Shown here: positions 1 through 8,986 of the stretch, in pieces
How the letters are laid out: every line of letters starts with the position of its first letter
Position numbering within the stretch: the first letter of the stretch is position 1
Assembly (NCBI RefSeq): GCF_019656455.1
Contig: NZ_BPMK01000001.1
Span: 248,001 to 312,000, forward strand
DNA length: 64,000 bases
Origin: Noviherbaspirillum aridicola
GTDB taxonomy: Bacteria; Pseudomonadota; Gammaproteobacteria; Burkholderiales; Burkholderiaceae_D
Direction of reading: 5' to 3'
Position numbers and translations under genes: made by a program
The notes under the pieces: model-generated
Seen by the model: the letters and a program-made list of their open reading frames with translations, nothing else
What the model was told of the DNA's origin: nothing
Database searches by the model: none

Positions 1-1
1 C

Positions 2-223
2 GCGGCCCGCGTCAGGGCGCTGCGTCACGACCTGGGAGGGCTGCGCTTTCTGCCGACCGATGCCGACCTGGCCGCGCTCGGCGCGCGCGGCGGCTATCTC
101 GCCAACGCCGTGGCGCGCCTGCGCGCCGAGCAGGAAGCCGGGGACCCGCAGGAGCGGGCCGCCGCCACCGAAGCGCTGCTGCTGCTGGCGCGCTTTCAGC
201 AGGAACTGGAGGGACGGCAATGA
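2..223 (+). CDS. C-terminal end of a YhaO/SbcD-like metallophosphoesterase (partial)
   Basis: A reading frame is open from the window edge to the TGA at 221-223, giving the last 73 residues of a protein that starts outside the window. The piece is Ala/Leu/Arg-rich and helical, without visible catalytic motifs. Its stop overlaps the start of the next gene in an ATGA. In bacteria, YhaN-like ATPases are usually preceded and translationally coupled to a YhaO/SbcD-type calcineurin-fold nuclease subunit. The identity is therefore inferred from context; the nuclease domain itself is not visible. Confidence 0.55.
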   Translation, partial: AARVRALRHDLGGLRFLPTDADLAALGARGGYLANAVARLRAEQEAGDPQERAAATEALLLLARFQQELEGRQ

Positions 224-2868
224 AACTGCGCCGCATCGTCATCGAGGACTTCCGCAAGTTCTCCGGCCGACTGGAAATCGACGGCCTGCAGGACGGCATC
301 AACATCTTCACCGGCCCCAACGAGGCGGGCAAGACCAGCATCGCCAGCGCCATCCGCGCGGTCTTCCTCGAACGCTACCGTTCCAAGTCCATGGCGGGCG
401 CGGTGCCCTGGCAGTCGCCGGCGGCGCGTCCCCAGGTGCTGGTCGAATTCGAGACCGGCGGGCGCAGCTACCGCCTGCGCAAACGCTTCATCAAGGGACA
501 GGAATGCGAACTGCTGGTCGACGGCGGCCTGCAGAAATTCCAGGGCGACGGCGCCGAGGAAGCGCTGTCCTCGCTGCTGCGCTTTTCCATGCCCGCGCGC
601 GGCGCCTCCACTCCCGAGCACGGCGGCATTCCCGGCCTGCTGTGGATCGCGCAGGGCCAGGGCCACGACCTGGCCAGCCCCGCCGGCCATGCCGCCGCCC
701 ATCTGCGGCAGGCCCTGTCGGAGCTGGCCGGCGGGCAGGTGGAGCAGGGCGAGGATGTCCTGATCGCATCGGTGCAGAAGGAGATGCACAAGCTGCTCAC
801 GCCGCGCAACGCGCAGCCGACCGGCGAGTATGCCCAGGCCGAGGCCGACTGGCAGGCGGCGTGCGAGCGCCTGCAGACACTTGAAAAGCTGCAGGGCGCT
901 TTCGCCGCCGACGCGGAGCGGCTCGCGCGCATGCAGGAGGAATGCGATCAGGCCGCACGGCGCAGGCAGTGGGAAGTCCTGGCCGCCCGCGCCGAGCAGG
1001 CGCGGCGCAAGCTGGCCGCGCTGCACGCGGCCCGTGAACTGCTGGCGCAGCTGGAGCGCCTGCACGCGGCGAACCGCGAACGCAGCCGCCTGCTGCAGGA
1101 GCGCGAGCAGCAGGCGCAGCAGGACATGGCGGCGCTCGACACGCTCGAGCAGAACCGCGCCGCCGTCCAGCAATCCGCCGAAGCGCTGCTGGCGCGCTGC
1201 CGCGAGCTGGCGCAGGCCGAGGAACAGTCGCTGGCCGCGCTCGGGCAAGCCCGGGCCGCGGCGCAGGCGGCGATGGCGGCGGCGCAGGCACGTCAGCTGC
1301 GGGAACAGCGCGCGCTCGAACAGGAACAGCTCGAACGCCGCCGCCAGGCGCTGCAGGCGACGCAGCAGTTGCGCGCCCAGCTGGCCACGGCGACCGCCGC
1401 CGCGGCCGCGTCCGCCATCGGCGCCGACGGCCTGCGCACGCTGCGCGCGCTCGACGCCGAGGTGGCGACACTGCAGGCAAAGATGGAGGCGACCTGCACC
1501 CGCATCGAATACCGGCTCTCCCCGCAGGCCACGCTGATGCTCGGCGACGCGCCGCTCTCCGGCAGCGGACACCGGCTGCTGGAACACGACGCCACGCTCC
1601 TCATCCCCGGCGTCGGCGAGCTGCGCATCATCCCCGGCGCCAGCGAAGCCAGCGGTCTCGCGTCGGCGCTGCGCGACCGCCTTGCAAAACGCGACGCGCT
1701 GCTGCGGCAGCTCGGCATCGCCAGCCTGGCCGAAGGCGAGGCGCGCCTGGCTGAACACCAGGCCTTGCGCAGGGAGATCGAAAGCCTGGAGAAACAGCAG
1801 CGCATCCACGCGCCGGAGGGCGTGCAGGCACTCGCGGATGCCATCGCGGCGGGTGAAGCCCGTCTGCAGGCACTGCAGGCCAGGATCGATGCATTGCCGG
1901 CGGCGGAAACCGCCTGCGATCCCGCCGCCGCGAATGAAGCGGTCACCGCCGCCGAGACGAGACACCGCGCGTATCAGCAGCAGGCCCGCGCCGCGCGCGA
2001 TGAACAGCTCGCGCTGAGTGCGCGCGCCGCCTCGCTCGCCGAAGATCTGCAGTCGCGCCGCCAGCGTCTCGACACCGACGAGGCCCGCGAACGGCGCGCG
2101 GCCGCGCAGCGCGAACTCGCCGAGGCGCTGGCGCAGGACGGATTGCTTGCCGCGCAGGTGCAGGAGATCAGGAATGAAGCCGCGCAGCTGGCCGCCGACG
2201 TCGACGAGGATGAAGCCGACAGCCTGATGCGCGCGGCCGACAACCAGCGGCAGGCACACGCGCGCTTGCAGAGCGAGATCGTGGCGCTGCGGGCGCGTCT
2301 CGAGCAGCAGGGCGCCACTGGTCTGGGCGAACAGCTTGCCGAAGCATCCGCGCAGGCGGAGCAGCTCGGCCGGCGCCGCGCGGAACTCGCGCACCGGGCG
2401 CGCGGCCTGGCCCGGCTGCACGCGGTGCTGATCGAGGAAAGGGACAAGGCGGTGCAGAAGCTGCAGGCGCCGCTGGTGTCGCGCATGGAGCATTATTTCC
2501 GCAAGCTGTTTCCCCAGGCCGGGCTCGCGCTCGGCGAACAGCTGACGCTCTCCTCCCTGCTGCGCGACGGCACCGCCGCCGAGCCGGAACAGCTCAGCTT
2601 CGGCACGCGCGAGCAGATCGGCCTGCTCGGCCGCTTCGCCTATGCGGATCTGCTGCGCGAGGCAGGCATGCCCACCCTATTGATACTCGACGACGCGGTG
2701 GTGCACACCGATGCCGAGCGCCGCGCGCGTATCAAGCGCGCGCTGCGCGACGCCGCGCGTCGCCACCAGGTGCTGATCTTCACCTGCCATCCCGAGGACT
2801 GGGACGACATGCCCGAGCTGGCGCGCGATATCCGCACGCTGGGGGCGGGCTGCGGCGAGTCGGCTTAA
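220..2868 (+). CDS. YhaN/SbcC-like AAA family ATPase with long coiled coil
   Basis: An 882-residue SMC/Rad50-like ATPase. The Walker A motif GPNEAGKTS is at residues 32-40. An ABC-type signature LSFGTREQ lies near residue 785 and the Walker B LLILDD near residue 815, followed by a switch-histidine-like FTCHPEDW. Between the two nucleotide-binding halves lie about 600 residues of Ala/Glu/Gln/Arg-rich sequence expected to form antiparallel coiled coil. Families of this kind work with an SbcD/YhaO nuclease on DNA ends, and the preceding overlapping frame fits such a partner. Substrate and role in repair or defence are not shown by sequence. The start is fixed by the ATGA overlap. Confidence 0.88.
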   Translation: MKLRRIVIEDFRKFSGRLEIDGLQDGINIFTGPNEAGKTSIASAIRAVFLERYRSKSMAGAVPWQSPAARPQVLVEFETGGRSYRLRKRFIKGQECELLVDGGLQKFQGDGAEEALSSLLRFSMPARGASTPEHGGIPGLLWIAQGQGHDLASPAGHAAAHLRQALSELAGGQVEQGEDVLIASVQKEMHKLLTPRNAQPTGEYAQAEADWQAACERLQTLEKLQGAFAADAERLARMQEECDQAARRRQWEVLAARAEQARRKLAALHAARELLAQLERLHAANRERSRLLQEREQQAQQDMAALDTLEQNRAAVQQSAEALLARCRELAQAEEQSLAALGQARAAAQAAMAAAQARQLREQRALEQEQLERRRQALQATQQLRAQLATATAAAAASAIGADGLRTLRALDAEVATLQAKMEATCTRIEYRLSPQATLMLGDAPLSGSGHRLLEHDATLLIPGVGELRIIPGASEASGLASALRDRLAKRDALLRQLGIASLAEGEARLAEHQALRREIESLEKQQRIHAPEGVQALADAIAAGEARLQALQARIDALPAAETACDPAAANEAVTAAETRHRAYQQQARAARDEQLALSARAASLAEDLQSRRQRLDTDEARERRAAAQRELAEALAQDGLLAAQVQEIRNEAAQLAADVDEDEADSLMRAADNQRQAHARLQSEIVALRARLEQQGATGLGEQLAEASAQAEQLGRRRAELAHRARGLARLHAVLIEERDKAVQKLQAPLVSRMEHYFRKLFPQAGLALGEQLTLSSLLRDGTAAEPEQLSFGTREQIGLLGRFAYADLLREAGMPTLLILDDAVVHTDAERRARIKRALRDAARRHQVLIFTCHPEDWDDMPELARDIRTLGAGCGESA

Positions 2869-3263
2869 AGGTCGCGCAGCAGATCGCGCTCGTTCAGGAT
2901 GGCGTAGACGATTTCGGGATGCCGCTCGAGGCAGCGGCGCACGGCGGCGGGAATCGCCTGCCGCGTCTTGCGGCACAGCCCGGGCTGCTCGTCGAGCGTG
3001 ATCGACAGGCCGCGCACGGTGCGCACTTCGGCGCCGCCGGGGGCGATCCGCAGCACCATCCCGAGCTGTTCGCGCATGCGGTCGGCAATGCGGCGCAGAT
3101 CGGCCAGCGTCGTCAGCTCCTCGATGCGCGCGACCAGCCGTTTTTCTTCTTCCCGCGTAAGCAGCAGGATGCGCATGTCCCCGCCGGGGCCTTCGAACAA
3201 TTGCTCGCGCCGGCAGGTGCAGGCGCCGGGCGGACATTCCTTGCGTATCGGGTGCTGATGCAT
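2865..3263 (-). CDS. conserved hypothetical protein with N-terminal Cys motif
   Basis: A 132-residue cytoplasmic protein, start taken at MHQHPIRK. The N-terminus has a compact cysteine motif (CPPGACTCRRE), then a helical region (LLTREEEKRLVARIE), then a mixed domain ending in PEIVYAILNERDLL. I know similar sequences as unnamed conserved proteins of Burkholderiales but not their function. Its stop codon shares the TTAA with the stop of the convergent YhaN-like gene. Longer in-frame starts exist, to 3341, but would run into the upstream region of the divergent glycosyltransferase gene. Confidence 0.65.
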   Translation of the reverse strand: MHQHPIRKECPPGACTCRREQLFEGPGGDMRILLLTREEEKRLVARIEELTTLADLRRIADRMREQLGMVLRIAPGGAEVRTVRGLSITLDEQPGLCRKTRQAIPAAVRRCLERHPEIVYAILNERDLLRDL

Positions 3264-3372
3264 GACAGGACGCTTAACGGGAGCAGCCGGCAACATGACG
3301 AGTATAGCCGGCAATGGAACCGCAGGCGCCGGAGTGCCCACTCACCTGCATTCCCTGACGTCGCATCCGACA

Positions 3373-5061
3373 ATGCCATTCATGTCCGCACCATCCACAT
3401 TTCGCGCCGACCAGGCCATCGTGCACGCCCGCCAGCTGATTCGTACCGGCGACCTCGCCGCCGCCGAGCGCTGTTATCGCCAGATACTCGCTGCCGAGCC
3501 GTGGCATGCGGAAGCGCTGTATCGCCTGGCCCTGCTGTTGCAGCAGGGCGGACGCCACGACGAGGCGCTGCACCTGCTCGGCAGCGCGCTCGCGGTGCAG
3601 CCGGACAATCCGCTGCTGCATGCCGCGCAGGCAGCCTCGCTCGCCGCCGGCAAGCGTCTGCTGGATGCGCTCGAGAGCATGGCCACCGCGGCCTGCCTGC
3701 ATCCCGGCAGCCGCGACCTGCTGTACAACACCGGCCTGCTGTTCGCCGAGCTGTGCTGCCCGGCGCAGGCCGAGACGATTGCTCTCGCGCTTCTCAAAGA
3801 CCGGCCCGACTGGCCCGCCGCCCATTTCCTGCTGGTGCGCGCACTGACCGGCCAGGACGCGGACCCGGCGCGGATTGCCGCCGAATACGACTTCCTGATC
3901 AAGGCCGACCCGTTGAACCCCGCGCTGCGCTTCGCGCGCGGCCTCCAGCAGCTGCGCGAAGGGAATTACCGCGAAGGCTGGGAAGCGCAGGAATGGCGCT
4001 GGGAGATCGAGCCGGTCAGGTCGGCGCGCGTCGTCTCGGACCGGCCGCGCTGGGCCGGCGGCCCGCTCGCCGGCCGCCGCCTGCTGGTGATGGGCGAACA
4101 GGGGTATGGCGACATCCTCCAGTTCAGCCGTTACCTGCCGCTGCTGATGGAGCGCGGGGCGCGCGTCACCCTGATGCTGCACCGGGAGCGTGCCGGCCTG
4201 GCGCGCCTGCTCGGCAGGATCGAGGGACTGGAGATCGCCCTCGCGCCCGAGACGCTGCCGCCGCATGATCTGTATTGCCCGCTGGCTTCCTTGCCCTGGG
4301 TCTTCGACACTCGGGTGGAAGAGATGCCGCCGCCGGTGCGATTCTCTCTCGATTCAGCCGATGTCGCCGGCTGGCAGGCGCGCCTGCTCGGCTTGCCGCG
4401 CCCATGGATCGGCGTGTGCTGGGCGGGATCGCCCGATCACGACCACGACATCCGGCGCTCGCTGCCGCTGGCCACGGACGGAGACTGCCGCCTGCGCCGC
4501 CTGCGCCACGACGAAAGGGTGGGGGCGGTCGCCGCAAGCCTCGCCGACGCCTGCGGGATACCCGCGATCGGGGCAGCCGCCGCCCGCGACGCGCTCGCCC
4601 GCGCGCCCAGCATGCAGCCCTTTCTCGAGCACTGTCCGGGCAGCTTCATCTCCCTGCAGGTCGGGCCGGCCGCGGCGGAGATCGACGACCTTCCGGACGC
4701 GCTGCGGGAACGGATCGCCAGTCCCCTGCGCGCGGCGCACGATTTCTATGACACCGCCTGCATCCTGGCTTGCCTCGATGCCGTGGTCAGCGTCGATACA
4801 TCCGCCGCCCACCTGGCGGGCAGCCTCGGCTGTCCGGTGACAGTGATCAAGCCCGCTGCCCCGGAATGGCGCTGGATCGAGCGCGACGGCAGTGCGCTCT
4901 GGTATCCAGGTATGCGGCTCGTCTCCCAGGAACAGCTGGCCTGCGCGCCGGCGGATATTGCTTCATGGGCAGTTGCTAGCGCTGGCGCAAACCAAAGAAC
5001 TTCCGGCACGCGGACACATCCGACGGAAATCCATTTCCGTTTCCGCCCGGAGTTCACATGA
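3373..5061 (+). CDS. TPR-domain glycosyltransferase family 9-like protein
   Basis: About 562 residues from the ATG at 3373; an ATG at 3382 is equally possible and neither has a good Shine-Dalgarno sequence. The first ~200 residues are tetratricopeptide repeats (for example AERCYRQILAAEPWHAEALY). The C-terminal half has ADP-heptosyltransferase-like elements: LLVMGEQGYGDILQFSRYLP, then WIGVCWAGSPDHDHD, then DAVVSVDTSAAHLAGSLGCP near the end. This architecture is common in predicted cytoplasmic glycosyltransferases of proteobacteria, with acceptor unknown. The stop overlaps the next gene by ATGA, so the two are probably co-translated. Confidence 0.75.
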   Translation: MPFMSAPSTFRADQAIVHARQLIRTGDLAAAERCYRQILAAEPWHAEALYRLALLLQQGGRHDEALHLLGSALAVQPDNPLLHAAQAASLAAGKRLLDALESMATAACLHPGSRDLLYNTGLLFAELCCPAQAETIALALLKDRPDWPAAHFLLVRALTGQDADPARIAAEYDFLIKADPLNPALRFARGLQQLREGNYREGWEAQEWRWEIEPVRSARVVSDRPRWAGGPLAGRRLLVMGEQGYGDILQFSRYLPLLMERGARVTLMLHRERAGLARLLGRIEGLEIALAPETLPPHDLYCPLASLPWVFDTRVEEMPPPVRFSLDSADVAGWQARLLGLPRPWIGVCWAGSPDHDHDIRRSLPLATDGDCRLRRLRHDERVGAVAASLADACGIPAIGAAAARDALARAPSMQPFLEHCPGSFISLQVGPAAAEIDDLPDALRERIASPLRAAHDFYDTACILACLDAVVSVDTSAAHLAGSLGCPVTVIKPAAPEWRWIERDGSALWYPGMRLVSQEQLACAPADIASWAVASAGANQRTSGTRTHPTEIHFRFRPEFT

Positions 5062-5651
5062 AAACCTCGCCGCAGCAAGGAATCGAATCCCGCCGTCTTG
5101 CCCTGCGCCTGTGCGCCGCCACCGTGGCGGCCGCCTGCATGCCGCCGGCCTGGGCGCGCAAGGATGCGCCCAGGCTGGACGTCCCCTACGTGCCGACGCC
5201 TCAGGAAGTGGTCGACCGCATGCTGGAGATCGCAAGGGTCGGCAAGAACGACCTGGTCTATGACCTTGGCTGCGGCGACGGCAGGATGGTGGTGACTGCG
5301 GCGCGGAAATACGGGGCGCGCGGCGTCGGTATCGACATCGATCCCCAGCGCATCGCGGAAGCGCGCGCCAACGCGGCGAAGGCCAAGGTGACCGACAAGG
5401 TCCGCTTTTCTCAGGGCGATCTGTTCAAGACCGATCTCTCCGAGGCGAGCGTGCTCACGCTCTATCTGCTCAACAGCATCAACCGCGAGCTTCGGCCGCA
5501 ACTCTGGCGCCAGCTCAAGGTCGGCACCCGCGTGGTCTCGCATGCATTCGACATGGGAGAAGAATGGCCGCCGGAAAAAACCGAGACCGTCGCCGGCAGC
5601 ACCATTTACTACTGGACGATCACCGACGCCCAGAAACGCGCGGTGGCCTGA
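5058..5651 (+). CDS. class I SAM-dependent methyltransferase with export signal
   Basis: 197 residues. The N-terminus (SRRLALRLC followed by a hydrophobic stretch and AWA) looks like a signal peptide, possibly twin-arginine type. The mature part starts near the conserved VPYVPTPQEVVDRML. Motif I, YDLGCGDGRMV, and motif II, GVGIDIDPQRI, are the SAM-binding signatures, and VVSHAFDMGEEWPP and YYWTI follow. I have seen the same domain with a signal peptide in other bacteria, with no known substrate. It is coupled by ATGA to the upstream glycosyltransferase. An exported methyltransferase is odd because SAM is cytoplasmic. Confidence 0.75.
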   Translation: MKTSPQQGIESRRLALRLCAATVAAACMPPAWARKDAPRLDVPYVPTPQEVVDRMLEIARVGKNDLVYDLGCGDGRMVVTAARKYGARGVGIDIDPQRIAEARANAAKAKVTDKVRFSQGDLFKTDLSEASVLTLYLLNSINRELRPQLWRQLKVGTRVVSHAFDMGEEWPPEKTETVAGSTIYYWTITDAQKRAVA

Positions 5652-5657
5652 GCGGCT

Positions 5658-6608
5658 TCACGCGCCCGCCCGCTCCTCGACGATCTTCCATCCGTCGTCG
5701 TACTTGCGCAGCACGAGCGTCTTGCGCTCTTTCGAGGTGAAATTGTCGGACGAATAATTCTGCCGGAAGCGCACCGTCGCCGTCGCGCCGCTGACGGCCA
5801 CCTGCGGCGCGTCCACTTCCACCGCAATCCTCGACTTGCCCTGGATGAGTTCGCGCCGCTTCGCCTCCCAGGCGCTGCGCGACTCCTGCCGGGGCGTACG
5901 GAAGTCCGGCCCGTAGAAAGCGAGATAGGCGTCCACGTCGCGCGCGCTCCAGGCCGCGGCCCAGCCGCGCACGACGGATAGCGCCGCCTCGTTGTCCGGG
6001 GCCGCCGCCGGCTTCTCGACCGCTGAGGCCGGCTTCTCCGTCACGGACGCCGCCGCCGGGGCCGGGGTCGGGCCTGCCGCCTGCGCATCCCCGATCTTAC
6101 GCAGCTGCGCCTGGCGCTGGCGCGCGGCTTCGTTGCCCGGGCTGAGCTGCACCAGCTTGCCCAGCGCCTGCTGGGCCATCTGCAGATGCAGGTCGGCCAG
6201 ATTCTCATAGGCCGTCGCATAGTTCGGATCGATCTGTATCGCCTTGTTCAGCGCCGCCAGCGCTTCGTCGTAACGACCGCTCCCCGCATGAATCACCGCC
6301 ATGTTGTTGTGCGGCTCCGCAAGTTTCGGATAGTCCCGGGTGAGGGCGCCGAACACCGAGAGCGCGTCCGCCTTGCGTCCGAGATTGGTCAGGGCCAGTC
6401 CCTGCAGAAACCGCAGTTGCGGATCGCGCGGCTGCTTCCTGAGCTGTTCATCCGCGCGCGCGAGCGCCGCTTCGTTCTGTCCGGACTTGAGGAGCGCGGC
6501 GACGTCGCCTGCCGCGTCCGCATGCGCCTGCCCGGCCGCGACGAGCAGTACGAGGGAGAGGCCGGGCAGAAATCGTCCGGCCCACGCATGCGCGAAATTC
6601 ATTTTCAT
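5658..6608 (-). CDS. periplasmic TPR protein with NTF2-like C-terminal domain
   Basis: 316 residues. A signal peptide (about residues 1-30, ending in QAHA) precedes TPR repeats at roughly 30-160 (for example RYDEALAALNKAIQIDPNYATAYENL). A Pro/Ala-rich linker at ~170-205 leads to a SnoaL/NTF2-like domain starting at VVRGWAAAWSARDVDAYLAFYGPDF. That domain resembles the C-terminal domain of Cds6-type L,D-transpeptidase partners and usually binds small ligands or mediates assembly. It converges on the methyltransferase gene with six bases between the stops. Confidence 0.75.
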   Translation of the reverse strand: MKMNFAHAWAGRFLPGLSLVLLVAAGQAHADAAGDVAALLKSGQNEAALARADEQLRKQPRDPQLRFLQGLALTNLGRKADALSVFGALTRDYPKLAEPHNNMAVIHAGSGRYDEALAALNKAIQIDPNYATAYENLADLHLQMAQQALGKLVQLSPGNEAARQRQAQLRKIGDAQAAGPTPAPAAASVTEKPASAVEKPAAAPDNEAALSVVRGWAAAWSARDVDAYLAFYGPDFRTPRQESRSAWEAKRRELIQGKSRIAVEVDAPQVAVSGATATVRFRQNYSSDNFTSKERKTLVLRKYDDGWKIVEERAGA

Positions 6609-7078
6609 TATTGACTCCGGGTCGCTTCGATCATGAAGATCGATGATGATTCATAAGGGAAATCATACCAATAAACAGGGGAGGCGCATCACTTTCAGGG
6701 CTCCCGATCAATGACCTGCTTCGCAAAGCGGGGATGAGTGAGGCTTGCATGGCCGGGCCGACCGCGGCGTGTTGCCCGCACTTCCCGGGCCGTATCGTCA
6801 TGTCCGCGTATTGCGCTTCGCCCGGCACACCCTGGCCCCGTCGTCGCTCAAACACATTCAAAAATTCGAGCTGGAGAAGACCTGTATTAAAACTGTCATC
6901 GATGGGATTGTCGCGGACACAATGTTTGAACTTTGTTTAATCTGATCCGTCTTGTGTGTTGTATTAATAGATCCCCCGGTTCCTTAAGCCGCAACGGGAA
7001 CCGGTTCGCGGTTTCGCGCATGCGCTTGCAGCCTTGCAAAGAAGCCGGCATTCATGTCAATTCATTGTTGGAGCCGTC
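6609..7078. other. intergenic region between divergent genes, AT-rich
   Basis: No credible gene is seen. The stretch 6841-6960 is only about 40% G+C by direct count of two lines, far below neighbouring genes, as expected for promoters. A TA-rich TATTAAT at 6962-6968 might be a -10 element for the downstream gene at 7079, but no convincing -35 pairs with it. An inverted repeat at 6976-7004 is listed separately. Confidence 0.6.
6976..7004. repeat. inverted repeat in the leader of the 7079 gene
   Basis: CCGGTTCC at 6976-6983 and its exact complement GGAACCGG at 6997-7004 are separated by 13 bases. The right arm also sits in a 10-base palindrome, GAACCGGTTC, at 6998-7007. It could be a regulator site or an RNA hairpin upstream of the 7079 gene; nothing distinguishes these. 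Confidence 0.5.
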
Positions 7079-7543
7079 ATGTCGAATTTGAGATCCGCAC
7101 GAGATTCGCTCGCCGCAGAACTGGCCCATGCACGCCAGGGCCTGGCCTTTTACGATGCCCGTGTACACGCGCTGGAAGAGACCCTTGCCACCCTCGATAA
7201 CCTGAACGCGGAAGGCGACATCGGCGACAAGCCGCGGCGTCAGGGGCGCCCGGCGCGCGCCGAGCAGACCGAAGCCGTGGCGAGGGGCGGCCGCGGCAGG
7301 AAGCAGTCCGGCGGCCTTCCGGCAACCGGCAAGGAGTTCTGGACCAGCCTGGTGACCAACGAGCCGCGTTCGACCAGGGAAATCCTTGAGGCAGCCATCC
7401 AGACCCTGGGCATCGATCCCTCGAGGGATGACCTGAAGAAGCTGTCCCAGCGCCAGGCCAATGCCCTGCACATGCTGGTCAAGGAAAAAACGATTTCCGA
7501 CAGCGGAAGCGGGCGCGAGCGCCGCTTCTTCCGCCCGACCTGA
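7079..7543 (+). CDS. hypothetical protein with basic linker and helical C-terminus
   Basis: 154 residues from the ATG at 7079, which has GGAG seven bases upstream; an in-frame ATG at 7034 would add 15 residues. The N-terminal ~45 residues look like a coiled coil (LAAELAHARQGLAFYDARVHALEETLATL). A basic Gly/Arg-rich linker (GRGRKQSGG) follows. The C-terminal ~70 residues resemble a small winged-helix-like or repeat-type module (STREILEAAIQTLGIDP, QRQANALHMLVKEKTI). I do not recognise the family. A DNA- or RNA-associated role would fit the composition but is speculative. Confidence 0.7.
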   Translation: MSNLRSARDSLAAELAHARQGLAFYDARVHALEETLATLDNLNAEGDIGDKPRRQGRPARAEQTEAVARGGRGRKQSGGLPATGKEFWTSLVTNEPRSTREILEAAIQTLGIDPSRDDLKKLSQRQANALHMLVKEKTISDSGSGRERRFFRPT

Positions 7544-8498
7544 TCCAGGCGGCGTATTCCCGAGCGAGGGTGGGGCAGCCGCCGTCATGCGGCAGCCCCA
7601 CCGCGTCATCCATCTGCTGCACGACGGTGCTAGTGCCTTCTGCCTCGCTCTGCATTTTCCCCTGATTGAACACTTCCGCTCGCAGTCACGCGTGGCAGGC
7701 ATGCGACGGATGCCCGTCACGTCTCGCCGCATCGCGCTCGTTTCGTGTTCTCGCTGTAAGCATCGGTGGCCGGTGTGCGGCTCCCCGGATCCGGGGTCAT
7801 GCCCGGGCCTTTCTTGTGCAGCATTGTTCGTTTTTAAACACGCGGTCGATCTTCATGCGAAAGGCGTAGCGGCTTCCGTAGTCATTGATGCATCGGCGAG
7901 GTGTGCAAAAACCGCGTTCCTTCATACGCATTCCAATCATCATCCTGACTTCGCCGATGCAATTAACCGTCATGCGGTTTATCGAAAACCAGAGTCTGCA
8001 GGCCCAGCAGGGCGGGGTGGGCTATGCCGGGGAGGTCGGGCACGCGGAGAGCGACGCAAGTTTGAATTCGATTGTTAATTGCCCTGCTTGTCCCGGAAGA
8101 CTCCGGGCGGGCGCGGTGCCGTACGATCAAGGATCGGTTCGATCGGGCAGTGCGGCGGGGGGCGAGGCCGGCGCGTGTACTGGCCGCTACGCGTTCAGAA
8201 CGAACGGCCATACATGCGCGGCCGTCAACAACCGCTTCAAGCGATCATCAGGGGGACGAACTTGAATCAGTGGAAGAGCACTTCGAACACTCGACGTGTC
8301 TCATAACCGTGGTGAGAACCTCCGGTTCCCTCATGTTTCAGGAGCGCGAGCGAGGAACGTGAAGGTGAGAGCGGCGACAGGAATACAACCGGACGCCCGC
8401 GCCCTGAAGCAGGAATGGAACGAGCGGCTTCCTCAGCCTGTGCGCGCACCGATCGACCGGCGCTTCAGGTCCCGGGAACAGCATCGTCCGCAAGGCGT
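7544..8498. other. gene-free stretch
   Basis: Apart from the hairpin at 7569-7602, I see no supported gene in these ~950 bases. The open frames in both strands have poor codon structure, lack ribosome binding sites and show no recognisable motif. The region lies between two convergent genes, so it should mainly hold transcription ends. It may be a decayed gene, but no fragment could be named. Confidence 0.55.
7569..7602 (+). terminator. strong stem-loop after the 7079 gene
   Basis: GGTGGGGCAGCCGC (7569-7582) pairs with GCGGCAGCCCCACC (7589-7602) except for one A-A mismatch, with a six-base loop. It begins 25 bases after the stop codon. No U-run follows, so it is either an imperfect intrinsic terminator or a transcript-stabilising hairpin. 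Confidence 0.5.
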
Positions 8499-8984
8499 TC
8501 AGGTATAAGCGAGCAATCGTCCGCAGCTGATCACCGCGATCCAGGTGAAGAGCGATACCAAGGCATGGCTCTTGGCCGCGGCCGGCGGTTCCGCGCCCAC
8601 GTCCCACTCCGCTGCGCCACGATAGACGCGCGCATGGAACAGCAGCGCATTGAGTCCCGCAAGCAGGATCAGGACGAGCTTGAGCAGGAAGACGGGATTG
8701 CCGAGGAAGTCCGACGGATGCGCGGAGAACATCAGCAGACCTGCAGGGACCACCAGGACGAGACTGAGCAGCGTCCAGCGAAGCAGGTGGCGCCCGAGCG
8801 CCTGCACGGACAGTGCCTTGCCCAGGCCGAGCAGGCGCAGATCGAACATGGCGACCGAACCGACCAGCAGGACGAAGCCGACGATGTGCACGATCTCGAC
8901 GATAGGGTAGGTCCACAGGCCCGTCCTCATCGCCTCGGCCAGGGCCGATTGCTCGATCCAGCCCAGCGCGCCTTGCGACTGCAT
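8499..8984 (-). CDS. DUF6644-like integral membrane protein
   Basis: 161 residues with about four hydrophobic segments: TYPIVEIVHIVGFVLLVGSV, LLRWTLLSLVLVVPAGLLMF, PVFLLKLVLILLAGLNALLF and a C-terminal one. The histidine in EIVHIVGFVLL and the sequence GLLMFSAHPSDFLGNPVFLLK match the DUF6644 family as I remember it. The gene starts two bases after the stop of the DUF6152-like gene and is probably co-transcribed with it. The conserved membrane histidines suggest a cofactor or proton-transfer role, but function is unknown. Confidence 0.7.
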   Translation of the reverse strand: MQSQGALGWIEQSALAEAMRTGLWTYPIVEIVHIVGFVLLVGSVAMFDLRLLGLGKALSVQALGRHLLRWTLLSLVLVVPAGLLMFSAHPSDFLGNPVFLLKLVLILLAGLNALLFHARVYRGAAEWDVGAEPPAAAKSHALVSLFTWIAVISCGRLLAYT

Positions 8985-8986
8985 GC

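Noticed and set aside
196-2493. 765-residue open frame on the minus strand opposite the YhaN-like ATPase
   Set aside because: It mirrors a GC-rich gene with intact Walker motifs, has no ribosome site and no recognisable domain; long antisense frames are expected at this GC content.
7544-8498. Several open frames (for example 7461-8078 and 7885-8265)
   Set aside because: No ribosome sites, no domain pattern and irregular codon use; treated as non-coding.
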